Position numbers and translations under genes: made by a program | Assembly (NCBI GenBank): GCA_902783775.1 | Contig: CACZSI010000045.1 | Coordinates: 1-41,907 of the forward strand | Length of the DNA stretch: 41,907 nt | Direction of reading: 5' to 3' | DNA from: an uncultured Lachnospiraceae bacterium | GTDB lineage: Bacteria > Bacillota > Clostridia > Lachnospirales > Lachnospiraceae | Part shown: piece by piece, positions 34,660-41,907 of the stretch | Layout of the letters: each line of letters opens with the position of its first letter | Numbering within the stretch: position 1 is the stretch's first letter | Notes under the pieces: generated by a model | The model's database searches: none | Seen by the model: the letters and a program-made list of their open reading frames with translations, nothing else | What the model was told of the DNA's origin: nothing

Positions 34660-35664
34660 ATGAAAATTCGATGTTTAGCCTTAGTTATAATGGCTTTATT
34701 GATATGTGGATGTGATAAAGAAACTTTTGAAAATGAGCCTCATTTTAAAAGGATATTTGGCTTAGATACAGTTAGTACAGTTACTATTTATGATTCTATT
34801 TCAGATGAAAAAGCTGATAAAATCCTAGAAGAGTGCTCAGGTTTGATTAAAGATTACGAAAATATATTTAGTAAGACAATTGAAAGTTCAGATGTATCTA
34901 AAATTAACAAACATATAGATTTTAATGTTAATAAAGATAGCGCATATGTTATTAATAAAGCTATTAATTATTCTAAAATAACTGATGGTGCTTTCGATAT
35001 TAGTATTGCACCGCTAACTGAATTATGGCATATAAAACCTGGCACCGTGTTTATACCGGATAAAAAAGAAATTGAAATAACTAAAAAATATGTGGATTAT
35101 AAAAAGATAAAGGTGGATAATTTAAAGATAAAATTGCCTAAAAATAGTAAAATAGATTTAGGGGGAATTGCTAAGGGATATATAGGAGATAAAATTAAGG
35201 AATATCTAATATCTAAAAATATTAAGTCTGCAATTATTAATCTAGGTGGAAATATCTTAACCATAGGAAATAAGCCAGGAGTGGGATATTTTAATGTGGG
35301 GCTTAATAAACCTTTTAAGGAAAATGAGTTTATTTTAACCTTTAAAACTAAAAGGGATGTTTCTATAGTTACTTCAGGAAATGGTTATAGATATTTTAAA
35401 TATAAAAATAAAATATATCATCATATCCTTGATCCTAAAACCGGTTATAATCCAGATAATAATCTATTATCTACTACTATTATCTCTAAAAACTCCATTG
35501 ATGGAGATGCTTATAGTACCGCCACCTATGTTTTAGGACTAAAAAAAGGAATGGATTTTATAGAAAAACACAAAGAATTAGAAGCTGTATTTATAGATGA
35601 TAATTATAAAATCCATTTATCTTCAGGGTTGAAAATAAAAGATGATGTGATAATTCTAAAATAA
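34660..35664 (+). CDS. apbE: FAD:protein FMN transferase ApbE, lipoprotein
   Basis: Transfers FMN from FAD to a Thr in target proteins outside the membrane. The 334-residue protein starts at the ATG at 34660 (AGGAGATTTT upstream). A lipoprotein signal peptide ends with C18 as the acylated residue (LLICGC). Family motifs are GAFDISIAPLTELW, KIDLGGIAKGYIGDKI, INLGGNI, VTSGNGYRYF, HHILDPKTGY and the metal-binding GDAYSTATYVLG. It is encoded head-to-tail against rnfB with a shared terminator. RnfD and RnfG, which carry covalent FMN, are encoded in that operon and are the obvious substrates. Confidence 0.95.
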   Translation: MKIRCLALVIMALLICGCDKETFENEPHFKRIFGLDTVSTVTIYDSISDEKADKILEECSGLIKDYENIFSKTIESSDVSKINKHIDFNVNKDSAYVINKAINYSKITDGAFDISIAPLTELWHIKPGTVFIPDKKEIEITKKYVDYKKIKVDNLKIKLPKNSKIDLGGIAKGYIGDKIKEYLISKNIKSAIINLGGNILTIGNKPGVGYFNVGLNKPFKENEFILTFKTKRDVSIVTSGNGYRYFKYKNKIYHHILDPKTGYNPDNNLLSTTIISKNSIDGDAYSTATYVLGLKKGMDFIEKHKELEAVFIDDNYKIHLSSGLKIKDDVIILK

Positions 35665-35666
35665 AT

Positions 35667-35697
35667 AAGACCAAATAGATTAATTCTATTTGGTCTT
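35667..35697. terminator. Bidirectional terminator between apbE and rnfB
   Basis: Perfect 13-base stem AAGACCAAATAGA / TCTATTTGGTCTT with loop TTAAT. It lies in the 37-base gap between two convergent stop codons, so it can end both the apbE and the rnf transcripts. Confidence 0.85.
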
Positions 35698-35701
35698 TAG
35701 T

Positions 35702-36520
35702 TTATTCAGCTATTTTTTTAATAATTTTCTTAGGGCATTTGTTAAAACAAATTCCGCATTTCTTACATTTATCCTGATCGATAGTTGCTAAATTATTTTC
35801 GAATTCAATAGCATCAAATGGACAGTTCTTAACGCACAAGCTACATCCAATACAGCCCTCGCTACAATTCTTCATAACCTGAACCCCTGGATCTTTAGAC
35901 ATACAAGATACAATATATTTATAATCTTCCTCAACCATTGAAATCAAATTCTTAGGACAGGCCTCGATACATTTTCCACAAGCCTTACATTTTTCTTTGT
36001 CTACTACTGCAATACCATTTTCGATATAGATTGCATCAAACTCACAAGCTTTTACACAGCTTCCAAGTCCTAAGCATCCATAAGAACATGATTTAGCACC
36101 ACCTCCAGGAATATTAGCTGCATCCTGACAAGATGTATTTCCATAGTAATCATATTTAACAGGGGCTTTATCGCAGTCACCCATACATTTTACATAGGCA
36201 TATTTTTTTATTACATTGGCCTCAACGCCCATAATCTCTGCGATATTTTTGGCAACCTCAGCTCCTCCTACAGGACAAGCTCCAGGATCACTTTCACCCT
36301 TAGCAATTGAGGCTGCTAGTCCATCACAACCTGGAAATCCGCAACCACCACAGTTATTTCCCGGAAGAGCCTCTCTTACTTCTATTTCTTTTTCATTAAC
36401 TTCCACTGCAAAAACTTTTCCGGCAATACCTAGAACAATACCTATAATAAGGCCCACTCCACCTACTGCCAATGTGGCATATAAAATACCGCTTGCAGTG
36501 CTACTTAATCCTAATATCAT
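35702..36520 (-). CDS. rnfB: Rnf complex subunit RnfB (ferredoxin-type iron-sulfur protein)
   Basis: The electron entry subunit of the ferredoxin:NAD+ oxidoreductase, taking electrons from reduced ferredoxin. The 272-residue protein has one N-terminal membrane helix (about 10-38), then the 4Fe-4S motif CGGCGFPGC with a later Cys in GACPVGG. A row of ferredoxin-like motifs follows: a CLGLGSCVKAC segment, CKACGKCIEACP, CIGCSLCVKNCP and CKKCGICFNKCP. AGGAGGTTTTATA precedes the ATG. It is the last gene of the operon, 11 bases after rnfA, and the only junction here without overlap. Confidence 0.96.
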   Translation of the reverse strand: MILGLSSTASGILYATLAVGGVGLIIGIVLGIAGKVFAVEVNEKEIEVREALPGNNCGGCGFPGCDGLAASIAKGESDPGACPVGGAEVAKNIAEIMGVEANVIKKYAYVKCMGDCDKAPVKYDYYGNTSCQDAANIPGGGAKSCSYGCLGLGSCVKACEFDAIYIENGIAVVDKEKCKACGKCIEACPKNLISMVEEDYKYIVSCMSKDPGVQVMKNCSEGCIGCSLCVKNCPFDAIEFENNLATIDQDKCKKCGICFNKCPKKIIKKIAE

Positions 36521-36531
36521 TATAAAACCTC

Positions 36532-37107
36532 CTATATAACACCGTTGAATGCGCTAAATGCAATTGACATAAGTCCTGCAGCTAGTAATACCATTGGTGT
36601 ACCTCTAAAGGCAACAGGAATATTATTATTTTCCGATTTTTCTCTGATACCTGCTAAAATAACGATGGCTACAAGAAATCCAATGGATGTTCCCAAAGCA
36701 CATGCCATACTCTGAACAAAACTATAACCATTATCAATATTAGAGATAGCCACACCTAAAACTGCACAGTTTGTTGTGATAAGTGGAAGATAAACTCCCA
36801 ACGCCTGATAAAGAGGTTTTACAAACTTCTTTAAAATCATCTCAACTAACTGAACTAGAGCAGCAATTACTAAGATAAATACAATAGTCTGTAGGTATGT
36901 AATATTAAATGGCACTAATACAGCATAGTAAATACCGTATGTAACACCTGATGCAATCAAAATTACGAATATAACAGCAAAGCCCATTCCTGAGGCTGTG
37001 TTTGTCTTCTTAGATACTCCGATAAACGGACATAGACCTAAAAACTGGCTTAGCACTACATTGTTTACAAGGGCAGCTCCTAGGGCAATTAAAAGTAAAT
37101 TAGCCAT
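36532..37107 (-). CDS. rnfA: Rnf complex membrane subunit RnfA
   Basis: A 191-residue integral membrane subunit with six predicted helices, paired with RnfE around the ion and electron path. Diagnostic segments are NNVVLSQFLGLCPFIGVSKK, with the Cys that helps bind the intramembrane iron-sulfur centre, and LPLITTNCAVLGVAI, with the second one. The ATG overlaps the rnfE stop by 8 bases (ATGGCTAA); GGTGGAGA lies just upstream. Part of the complex that couples ferredoxin oxidation to Na+ or H+ export. Confidence 0.96.
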   Translation of the reverse strand: MANLLLIALGAALVNNVVLSQFLGLCPFIGVSKKTNTASGMGFAVIFVILIASGVTYGIYYAVLVPFNITYLQTIVFILVIAALVQLVEMILKKFVKPLYQALGVYLPLITTNCAVLGVAISNIDNGYSFVQSMACALGTSIGFLVAIVILAGIREKSENNNIPVAFRGTPMVLLAAGLMSIAFSAFNGVI

Positions 37108-37780
37108 CTATCTCCACCTCGCTTTCACAATTTTCTTTATTGCACTTATCACATAGGTTACATGATTCACAGTTTAGTTTTCTAGGCTTCTTTCCTTTAG
37201 AAATTCTAATCTGATTCTGAATGGCAATAAGAAAAGCTAAAACAAAGAATGCTCCCGGCGCCATAACAAAAATACTGATGCCATTCCAGTGAGGAATATT
37301 AATCCCCATAATAGTACCTGCTCCGATAACCTCTCTAAATGCACCTAGGATAGTTAAAGCAAAGGTAAAACCAAGTCCCATTCCTATTCCATCAAATAAA
37401 GATAAAATAGGTGTATTCTTAGAAGCAAATGATTCTGCTCTTCCTAAGATAATACAGTTAACTACGATAAGTGGAATATAAATTCCTAAGGATTTATTTA
37501 GGGATGGTAAATATGCCTGTAATAAAAACTGAAGCATAGTTACAAATCCTGCTACAATTACGATAAATGCCGGTACTCTCACTCCATTAGGAATAATTTT
37601 TCTAAGAAGCGAAATAAATAAGTTTGATAAGGCTAAAACTACTAATGTACTAAGTCCCATACCTGCACCGTTTATCATTGATGAAGTAACAGCCAATGTA
37701 GGACACATTCCGAGAACCAATACAAATGTAGGATTTTCTTTAATTATTCCATTAAATAATCTCTCTAAATATTTACTCAT
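37100..37780 (-). CDS. rnfE: Rnf complex membrane subunit RnfE with cysteine-rich tail
   Basis: A membrane subunit related to RnfA, with six predicted helices. Conserved segments are NPTFVLVLGMCPTLAVTSS and YIPLIVVNCIILGRAE, each with the buried Cys. At 226 residues it is longer than the usual ~205. The extra tail contains CESCNLCDKCNKENC, five cysteines in a C-x2-C-x2-C-x2-C-x4-C array, on the hydrophilic end after the last helix. It could bind an extra iron-sulfur or zinc centre (inference). AAGGAGAATC precedes the ATG, which overlaps the rnfG stop by 8 bases. Confidence 0.95.
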   Translation of the reverse strand: MSKYLERLFNGIIKENPTFVLVLGMCPTLAVTSSMINGAGMGLSTLVVLALSNLFISLLRKIIPNGVRVPAFIVIVAGFVTMLQFLLQAYLPSLNKSLGIYIPLIVVNCIILGRAESFASKNTPILSLFDGIGMGLGFTFALTILGAFREVIGAGTIMGINIPHWNGISIFVMAPGAFFVLAFLIAIQNQIRISKGKKPRKLNCESCNLCDKCNKENCESEVEIDG

Positions 37781-38414
37781 GATTCTCCTTTCCTAAATAA
37801 CTCTTAAACGCTAAAGCTGCATTAACTGCGTGAGTTGTGGCATTAGTAGTGATTGTGGCAGAGCTTATAGCATCTACCTTATTATCACCTGCGTCATTAG
37901 TTTTAGTATATTCAAAATAATCTACTTTCTTTTTAAACTGGTTTTTAAAGCTACTATCATCAGCTTTCATTCCTAAACCTGGAGTTTCTGTTAATGATAA
38001 AAATGAAATACCGCTTACACCGTTATTATCTATACCTACTACTACAGTAAGTGATCCATCGTAAGCTTCATTATCTGTGACTGTAATAATATGTCCAATT
38101 TCTTTTCCATCTTTATCTTTAACTAAAACAGCCTCATCAATTACGGCATTAAACTCTTTTATAGTAGAAATTTTATTTTTCTTTTCATTGTCTAATACAG
38201 TTTTCTTTACGAACTCATTAGCTTTATTTGTGTCAAATTTAACATTTTCTACAGTGTCTGTTTTAGGCATTACGCTTTTATAAGCTTCCTGCTTAGCTAA
38301 ATCATCCTGCTTCTTTCTGGCTGGCGCAGTAATATTAAATATTCCACCTAAGAAAAGGCCTGTAAAAATGGTAATCATAAATAATATTAAAGTATCTTTA
38401 ACTATTTTACTCAT
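37773..38414 (-). CDS. rnfG: Rnf complex flavoprotein subunit RnfG
   Basis: A flavin-carrying subunit with one N-terminal membrane helix and a domain outside the membrane. The product is 213 residues from the ATG at 38414, chosen because GGAGG lies upstream and the frame to 38468 only adds residues overlapping rnfD. The FMN-binding motif SSATITT has the acceptor Thr at about residue 187; ApbE, encoded at 34660, should attach FMN there. LTETPGLGMKADD is another conserved part of the FMN_bind domain. Overlaps rnfD by 8 bases (ATGAGTAA). Confidence 0.94.
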   Translation of the reverse strand: MSKIVKDTLILFMITIFTGLFLGGIFNITAPARKKQDDLAKQEAYKSVMPKTDTVENVKFDTNKANEFVKKTVLDNEKKNKISTIKEFNAVIDEAVLVKDKDGKEIGHIITVTDNEAYDGSLTVVVGIDNNGVSGISFLSLTETPGLGMKADDSSFKNQFKKKVDYFEYTKTNDAGDNKVDAISSATITTNATTHAVNAALAFKSYLGKENHE

Positions 38415-39384
38415 TACTTCTGCCTCCTCTCTTAATTCCGAAAGCTCTAGGAACAGTATATTTTTCAATTAAAGGAACTAATAAGTTACAGAAGATTATG
38501 GCAAAGCTTACGCCCTCTGCTGTATTTCCAAAAGTTCTAATAATTGCAGTTAAAATACCTAAAAGTGCTCCGTATATAAATCTTCCAGCTCTAGTCATTG
38601 GAGATGTAGTATAATCAGTGGCCATATAGAATGCACCAAAGATTAATCCGCCACCCATTAAATGTCTAACTAAAAAATCCGGGCTAAAATTATTATTAAA
38701 TACTAGAATACATACTGAAAATACTGCAATATATGTCAATGGCACTCTTAACTCAATTACACGTTTAATTAATAGATAAGCTACACCTATTAACAGTGCT
38801 ATAATTGAAGTTTCACCGATTGTTCCGGCATGTTTTCCAATAAATAGATCCATATATGAAATAGATGTATCTGAAGCATTCTTTAATGCTGTAAGTGGTG
38901 TGGCACTGGCAGCTGCATCAATACCTTTAACATTATCAGGGAAAAATGCTGTCATTTCCTTAGCAAATGATAATACTAAAAAACATCTGGCACCTAATGC
39001 CGGATTCATAAAGTTCTGTCCTAAACCGCCAAATAACTGTTTAACCACAATAATTGCAAAAAATGATCCTAAAACAGTCATCCAGAAAGGAAATGTGACC
39101 GGTAGATTTAATGCTAAAATCATACCTGTTACAACTGCACTTAAATCACCGATAGTACTTTCTCGCTTAGTAATTTTATTAAATAAAAATTCGGCTAAAA
39201 CACATGAGATAATTGCTACTAATACTAAAAGAATGGATCTGACTGAATAATATGTGCCGAATAATCTATAATTATTATAAGCACCCATTAATGTTGTAGG
39301 AACCATTGCAATAACAACGTCTCTCATAATATCATTAGTATTAACTTTTTCCTTAATATGAGGACTAGATGATACTCTAAACAT
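38407..39384 (-). CDS. rnfD: Rnf complex membrane flavoprotein subunit RnfD
   Basis: A 325-residue membrane protein with covalent FMN and about nine to ten helices. Conserved segments are SSSPHIKEKVNTNDIMRDV at the N-terminus, KQLFGGLGQNFMNPALGAR, and the flavinylation motif DAAASATPLTALK with the acceptor Thr at about residue 162. The MATDYTTSPMT segment is also typical. The ATG at 39384 has GGAGG six bases upstream. It overlaps rnfC by 8 bases (ATGTTTAG). Confidence 0.95.
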   Translation of the reverse strand: MFRVSSSPHIKEKVNTNDIMRDVVIAMVPTTLMGAYNNYRLFGTYYSVRSILLVLVAIISCVLAEFLFNKITKRESTIGDLSAVVTGMILALNLPVTFPFWMTVLGSFFAIIVVKQLFGGLGQNFMNPALGARCFLVLSFAKEMTAFFPDNVKGIDAAASATPLTALKNASDTSISYMDLFIGKHAGTIGETSIIALLIGVAYLLIKRVIELRVPLTYIAVFSVCILVFNNNFSPDFLVRHLMGGGLIFGAFYMATDYTTSPMTRAGRFIYGALLGILTAIIRTFGNTAEGVSFAIIFCNLLVPLIEKYTVPRAFGIKRGGRSNE

Positions 39385-40696
39385 TTTTAGCCTCCTCTCT
39401 TCTCTTAGCAATCACTTTTCTTTTCATTGTTCTAACGGACTGGGTAATATTTCTATTAGCAGGGCAATTGTAATTACATGTGCCGCACTCAATACATTCC
39501 ATTCCGTAAAGCTTAACAAATAATTCCATATCGTCATTGTCAGCAGCCTGGGCAATTTTAGCGCACAATAAGTTCTCAGGACAAACCATTGCACACTTAC
39601 CACAGTTTAAGCAATTAGTCATTGTACAATGACTTACATCATCCTTTAATACCGCTAATATAGATGAACTTCCCTTAGTTACAGGGACGTCTAAATCAAA
39701 TAATGCAAATCCCATCATAGGACCGCCGGAAATCACTTTTTCTACTCCCTCTTTTAAGCCACCGGCAGCTTCAATTAATGTTTTATAAGATACGCCAATT
39801 GGTGCTAAGAAATTTCTAGGATTGTTAATTCCATCTCCGGATACTGTAACGATTCTGTCAATTACAGGAATACCAAGCTTAACTGCTCTATATACATTAT
39901 AAATAGTTTCAACATTGCTTACCACGCAGCCTGCATCGGCTGGAAGCATAGATGAATTAATTTTTTTCTTAGTTATAGCATAAATTAACTGTCTCTCAGA
40001 ACCCTGTGGATATTTTGTTTTTAAAGGAGCCACAGTAATTCTTTCTTCATCCTTAGCTAGATTATTTAAAATCTTAATGGCATCCTTTTTATTATTTTCA
40101 ATACCGATAACTCCTATAGCATTAGGAAAAATCTCAAGAACTAATTTTAAGCCCTCAATTATTTTATCAGCATCTAACATCATTCTTTTATAATCTGCTG
40201 TGATATATGGCTCACATTCTGCAGCATTAACAATTACATAGTTAATATCTTTTTCAGTTTCATATTTAACATGAGTGGGAAAACATGCTCCACCCATACC
40301 AACTAGTCCACATTCTGCTATTTTTTCTTTAATCTTCTTAGGCGTTAGTTCACCCTCCACAGGCATATACTCCACCTCATCATAGTTATAATCATTTTTA
40401 ATAACTATAGATGTACAAGTATTTCCTGCAGGCTGCAATCTATCTTCTATCTTAATTACTTCACCGGAAACTGATGAGTGAATATTAGCTGAAACAAATC
40501 CGCTAGCACAGGCAATCATCTGTCCCTTTAGGACCTTGTCTCCCACTTTTACCAAGGGTGTGGCAGGGGCGCCAATATGCATTGAAACCGGAATAACAAC
40601 CTCGTCAGTCGCCTCAATGGTAACTAAATCCTTATCTTTAGATAACTCTTTTCCATCATAAGGATGTATACCACCTTTAAATGTAAATATAGACAT
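39377..40696 (-). CDS. rnfC: Rnf complex NADH-binding subunit RnfC
   Basis: The peripheral subunit that passes electrons to NAD+. The 439-residue product has an N-terminal barrel-sandwich region (HIGAPATPLVKVGDKVLKGQ), a glycine-rich nucleotide/FMN region (CGLVGMGGACFPTHVK), and two C-terminal 4Fe-4S motifs, CLNCGKCAMVCP and CIECGTCNYNCP. I start at the ATG at 40696. The frame extends to a TTG at 40708, but that TTG overlaps the GGAGG that serves the ATG. It is the first gene of the operon. Confidence 0.96.
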   Translation of the reverse strand: MSIFTFKGGIHPYDGKELSKDKDLVTIEATDEVVIPVSMHIGAPATPLVKVGDKVLKGQMIACASGFVSANIHSSVSGEVIKIEDRLQPAGNTCTSIVIKNDYNYDEVEYMPVEGELTPKKIKEKIAECGLVGMGGACFPTHVKYETEKDINYVIVNAAECEPYITADYKRMMLDADKIIEGLKLVLEIFPNAIGVIGIENNKKDAIKILNNLAKDEERITVAPLKTKYPQGSERQLIYAITKKKINSSMLPADAGCVVSNVETIYNVYRAVKLGIPVIDRIVTVSGDGINNPRNFLAPIGVSYKTLIEAAGGLKEGVEKVISGGPMMGFALFDLDVPVTKGSSSILAVLKDDVSHCTMTNCLNCGKCAMVCPENLLCAKIAQAADNDDMELFVKLYGMECIECGTCNYNCPANRNITQSVRTMKRKVIAKRREEAKNV

Positions 40697-40752
40697 AATA
40701 TCCTCCAATATATTTAATAAAATCTTTTACTTTAAAAAAGACTACTTTTGCT

Positions 40753-40781
40753 ATTTTAATACACTTACAGATTTTCTTCAA
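40753..40781 (-). promoter_or_regulatory. Promoter of the rnf operon
   Basis: Minus strand TTGAAG (40776-40781), 17-base spacer, TAAAAT (40753-40758). It predicts a start near 40746 and a leader of about 50 bases. I see no riboswitch or further hairpin in the 191-base gap between rnfC and the divergent exonuclease gene. Confidence 0.65.
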
Positions 40782-40887
40782 CTAAAATAAAAAGATGCTT
40801 TATATATTAAGTCTTAGCTTAATTATTTTAATACAATATTAGTTATTAGACAGTTATCATTTTAAAGATTTATGGTAAACTATTATT

Positions 40888-41907
40888 ATGTTAGTATTTA
40901 GAAATATTTTAAAGGAAAAAATTGAATATCCTATTGAAAACATTTGTGATTTAGATAAGACTTTATTTTTCGACATTGAAACAACCGGATTTTCTAGAAA
41001 ACACTGTAAAGTTTATTTAATTGGATGTATGTATTATATGTCTGGCAGTTATCATTGTATCCAATGGTTTGCTGAGAATTTTAATGATGAGGCTAATGTT
41101 TTAATGGCTTTTTATAAGTTTATTAAAGGTTATAACACATTAATTCATTTCAATGGAAATAGCTTTGATATTCCATTTGTTAAGGCTAGAGGTTTAGAAT
41201 ACAATATTGACTTTGATTTTGATAAGTATAAATCAATTGATTTATATAAAGAGGTTTATCCAATCCGAAAGATTTTTAAACTGGAAAATAATAAGCAAAA
41301 GACATTTGAGAAATTTCTAGAAATTAAAAGGGATGATCCTTTTTCCGGAGGAGATTTAATTCATGTTTTTAAACAATATGTAGAGTCAAAAGATGATAAG
41401 CTAATTCTAGTTTTATTGCTTCATAATAAAGAGGATGTGTGCAATATGGGTAAGCTGTGCTCTCTTCTTTCTTATAGCGATATTAAGAATCATAAATATT
41501 CTAATGTACGATTCATCCAACGTGATTTCAACTCACTTGATAATAACACTCACTCTGAAGTGCAGATTAAGGCTAAACTTACTAATAGTGTTTTAAAACC
41601 GGTATCTTTTTCTAAAGATAATATATATATTATCGCCAATGAAGATGAATTAAATGTTTCAATTATGATTCAATATGGAACTCTTAGACTATTTTTTGAT
41701 AATTATAGTGACTACTATTATCTACCTGAAGAAGATAGAGCCATTCATAAAAGTGTTTCCTCTTTCGTGGATCCTAAGCATAGAGTAAAGGCTAACAGTA
41801 AGAATTGCTATGATAAAGTCACCGGTGCGTTTCTACCATATTTTAGAGATGATTTAGATGTGCTAAAAATTGAGAAAAACGATAAATCAGGCTATATTCG
41901 CTTAGAA
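40888..41907 (+). CDS. YprB-like RNase H-fold exonuclease (partial, C-terminus off window)
   Basis: 340 residues are visible and the frame is open to the window edge. The N-terminal half is a DEDD-type 3'-5' exonuclease domain of the YprB family (PF13482): FFDIETTGFSRKH with the first Asp and Glu (about D29, E31), HFNGNSFDIPFVKARG with the next Asp, and LLHNKEDVCNMGKL with the last. The region after about residue 200 is not recognised; Bacillus YprB carries TPR-like repeats there. No good ribosome binding site precedes the ATG, and a possible TATGGT -10 at 40871-40876 would leave almost no leader. Substrate (RNA or DNA) is not established. Confidence 0.85.
   Translation, partial: MLVFRNILKEKIEYPIENICDLDKTLFFDIETTGFSRKHCKVYLIGCMYYMSGSYHCIQWFAENFNDEANVLMAFYKFIKGYNTLIHFNGNSFDIPFVKARGLEYNIDFDFDKYKSIDLYKEVYPIRKIFKLENNKQKTFEKFLEIKRDDPFSGGDLIHVFKQYVESKDDKLILVLLLHNKEDVCNMGKLCSLLSYSDIKNHKYSNVRFIQRDFNSLDNNTHSEVQIKAKLTNSVLKPVSFSKDNIYIIANEDELNVSIMIQYGTLRLFFDNYSDYYYLPEEDRAIHKSVSSFVDPKHRVKANSKNCYDKVTGAFLPYFRDDLDVLKIEKNDKSGYIRLE

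Noticed and set aside
38415-38468. Longer rnfG beginning at 38468
   Set aside because: The extra 18 residues are antisense-free but only re-read the end of rnfD; GGAGG stands before the ATG at 38414 and the family starts there.
40697-40708. TTG start for rnfC at 40708
   Set aside because: The TTG overlaps the GGAGG that serves the ATG at 40696, where the normal protein begins.

Overview
The window comes from a low-GC Firmicute, most likely a member of the Lachnospiraceae or a close clostridial relative. The supporting traits are a six-gene Rnf complex, a short HisG with HisZ, RecU next to pseudouridine synthases, the TIGR03960/TIGR03936/RNase G trio, strong AGGAGG ribosome binding sites, and A+T-rich sequence throughout. 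This is core chromosome. I see no insertion sequence, phage, CRISPR array or plasmid feature. Almost every gene lies on the minus strand. The exceptions are one tRNA-Leu, apbE and the partial exonuclease gene at the right edge. No gene-free stretch exceeds about 200 bases.

Layout from left to right (transcription mostly runs right to left): (1) 1-3081, a YesN/YesM-type response regulator (cut by the window edge) and sensor kinase, with their own extended -10 promoter. (2) 3226-11951, the histidine genes hisZ-hisG-hisD-hisB-hisIE running with 9-base or overlapping spacing into two radical-SAM-linked genes and an RNase E/G gene, all apparently from one consensus promoter at 12008-12036. (3) 12041-14279, recU and two rRNA pseudouridine synthases. 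(4) 14328-24973, a long tightly packed run read as copA, a small zinc-finger membrane protein, polA, coaE, two half ABC exporters, ridA and a cupin gene, ending in a hairpin at 14300-14324. (5) 25064-25145, tRNA-Leu(CAA) with a promoter and a shared terminator. (6) 25191-32405, a U32 peptidase-like protein, a FtsW/RodA protein, a class B penicillin-binding protein, QueH and a zinc-ribbon membrane protein. (7) 32463-34562, ruvA, ruvB and zapA. (8) 34660-40696, apbE convergent with the complete rnfCDGEAB operon. (9) 40888-41907, the start of a YprB-like exonuclease gene.

Several groups form working units. ApbE is the flavin transferase expected to load FMN onto RnfD and RnfG, whose acceptor motifs are visible. 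RuvAB and RecU together supply branch migration and Holliday junction resolution. The FtsW/RodA protein and the class B PBP form a glycosyltransferase/transpeptidase pair. The two half transporters form a heterodimeric exporter with one degenerate ATP site.

The most interesting observation is inside copA. Its C-terminal metal-binding domain starts at an in-frame ATG preceded by a perfect AAGGAGG at ideal spacing, so the gene could make both a Cu(+) ATPase and a free 71-residue CopZ-like chaperone. Others worth checking are a HisF-like domain lacking a catalytic Asp fused to HisIE, a 95-base gene overlap between the FtsW/RodA and PBP genes, four successive rnf junctions that all overlap by exactly 8 bases, and a cysteine-rich tail on RnfE.
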